A DNA stretch of 64,000 nucleotides from Thermodesulfatator indicus DSM 15286 (GTDB lineage: Bacteria > Desulfobacterota > Thermodesulfobacteria > Thermodesulfobacteriales > Thermodesulfatatoraceae), in assembly GCF_000217795.1 (NCBI RefSeq), contig NC_015681.1, forward strand, positions 62,001 through 126,000, written 5' to 3'. Position 1 is the stretch's first letter. Every line of letters begins with the position of its first letter. Below the pieces are notes generated by a model. The model saw nothing but the letters and a program-made list of their open reading frames with translations, did no database searches and was not told where the DNA came from. Positions 63,117-64,000 of this stretch are shown piece after piece. The position numbers and the translations under genes were made by a program.

Positions 63117-64000
63117 TTAGTTCGGGCAAGAACATTCTAATCCGATACACAGATAGCGTAAATTGCGCCACATAAGATCCCAGAAACTAACTTTTTTAGA
63201 TATTTCTTCTTGGGTAAGAATAGCACCTGAGGATAGATAAAAGATTTGGGCTCCGGTTTCATGGGCTATTACTTCGGCAAATTTACGATACCGAGGTTCA
63301 TCATAATAAATAGCTTTTAAGCCTTCTTTTTTCATGATTTTGATAAGCTGATAGAGGGTTTTAGGGGTAGGTTCAGCTTCTGGGGAAAGACCAGCCAAGG
63401 CAACAAAATGCAAGCCGTAATTTTTTTCCCAATAACCAAAGGCCTTGTGACCAGCTAAAGGAACTATTTTTTTAGAACAAGAACTCAAACTTTTCACATA
63501 GGCTTCGTGTAAGGCTTTAAGCTTAGTCTGAGTCTCTTTGGCATTTTTTAAAAAAATATCTTTTTTGGTTGGAAATATTTTTCCAAAAGTTTGGGCTAAT
63601 CTTTCAACAAATTGTATGTCTCTAGGAAAATCAAGCCACACGTGAGGATCTAAACCATAATGGTGGTTATGGTTTCTATGAACGCGTTTCACTTTCTCAG
63701 GTAGCATAAAAATCACGTTTAGATTTTTAGAAGAAAAGCTGCCTAAAAAGTCATCAAGCCAAGGCTCAAGCCCGCCACCTACCGCTACTAAGACCTTGGC
63801 CTTTTTCATCATAAGTACATCTTGCGGCGTAATCTCCCAGGAATGAGGATCTGCCCCGGGAGGAAGTAAGAGCTTTACTTCTATTTCTTGGCCACCAACA
63901 GCTTTGGCCAATTCAGCCAGAGGAAAAATGCTAGCAACTACCAATGGCTTTTCTTGGGCCCTCCCCCATTTAGGAAGAAGCAATAAAAAAGTTAAACAAA
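63117..64000 (-). CDS. Metal ABC transporter substrate-binding protein, ZnuA-like (5' end outside the window)
   Basis: This is a periplasmic binding protein (A-1 cluster) for zinc or manganese. Features: LVVASIFPLAELAKAVGG, LLLPPGADPHSWEITPQD, a His-containing loop (HRNHNHHYGLDPHVWLD) and the carboxy-terminal lobe (VPLAGHKAFGYWEKNYGLHFVALAGLSPEAEPT, YYDEPRYRKFAEVIAHETGA). The frame continues through a signal-peptide-like stretch (CLTFLLLLPKWGRA) to the window edge, so the true start is missing. It ends CIGLECSCPN. The His loop favours zinc. Confidence 0.93.
   Translation of the reverse strand, partial: CLTFLLLLPKWGRAQEKPLVVASIFPLAELAKAVGGQEIEVKLLLPPGADPHSWEITPQDVLMMKKAKVLVAVGGGLEPWLDDFLGSFSSKNLNVIFMLPEKVKRVHRNHNHHYGLDPHVWLDFPRDIQFVERLAQTFGKIFPTKKDIFLKNAKETQTKLKALHEAYVKSLSSCSKKIVPLAGHKAFGYWEKNYGLHFVALAGLSPEAEPTPKTLYQLIKIMKKEGLKAIYYDEPRYRKFAEVIAHETGAQIFYLSSGAILTQEEISKKVSFWDLMWRNLRYLCIGLECSCPN

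Overview
The window looks like a chromosomal segment of an anaerobic, probably thermophilic, Gram-negative sulfur-metabolising bacterium, most like Thermodesulfobacteriota (Thermodesulfatator or a relative). This is an inference. It rests on Lys/Glu-rich proteins, a Kdo transferase and Pal (outer membrane), an oxygen-sensitive class III ribonucleotide reductase, an indolepyruvate:ferredoxin oxidoreductase, an Mrp protein with an orange-protein-like tail next to a DsrE-like protein, a siroheme-reductase-like protein and a TauE/SafE-type exporter. Both ends of the window cut genes (hemL and a ZnuA-like gene).

Layout. 0-8 kb: hemL end, a membrane-anchored unknown, a radical SAM protein, a TauE/SafE permease, an HMGL-like lyase/synthase fused to a sensor-like tail, and a secreted alkaline phosphatase with a PEP-CTERM protein. 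8-20 kb: DUF1992, holA, ParB-like, purC, an MgtC-like protein, then ftsH-folP-cdaA-cdaR-glmM, which couples c-di-AMP synthesis to cell-wall precursor supply, then a response regulator and a Lrp-type sensing domain. 20-30 kb: an IS110-family element with a highly structured leader (candidate bridge RNA), yicC-remA-gmk-rlmB-waaA, and pal-ompH-glk-murJ. 30-42 kb: a perR / rubredoxin-like / zinc-ribbon / iorA-iorB run, a second IS110-family element, a PilJ-type chemoreceptor, an M16 peptidase, MrpORP-DsrE, an Fe-S oxidoreductase with an HD protein, and an ADP-ribosylglycohydrolase. 42-47 kb: a large PLD-SNF2 helicase fusion and an AT-rich methyltransferase.

47.3-52.7 kb is the most unusual region. 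A 2.2 kb unit (identical TTGACA promoter, small secreted protein A, larger secreted protein B) is repeated in tandem as A-B-A-B-A, followed by a dispersed repeat and a short remnant of a third B. The A tails and the B amino-terminal regions vary while the rest is nearly identical. The later part of B has extreme C-rich, G-poor coding sequence. I recognise neither protein family.

52.7-64 kb: aroC, a Crp/Fnr regulator, tsaB with peptide-ABC permease genes, Hsp20, tRNA-Leu(UAG), a siroheme-reductase-like protein, a J-domain protein, and an nrdD whose glycyl-radical domain is a separate 58-residue reading frame. That frame lies in phase behind a TAG stop and a strong ribosome binding site, and an NrdR-box-like palindrome lies upstream of nrdD.

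Many gaps between genes carry one family of dispersed extragenic repeats with a conserved end module. Both insertion sequences lie beside copies of it.
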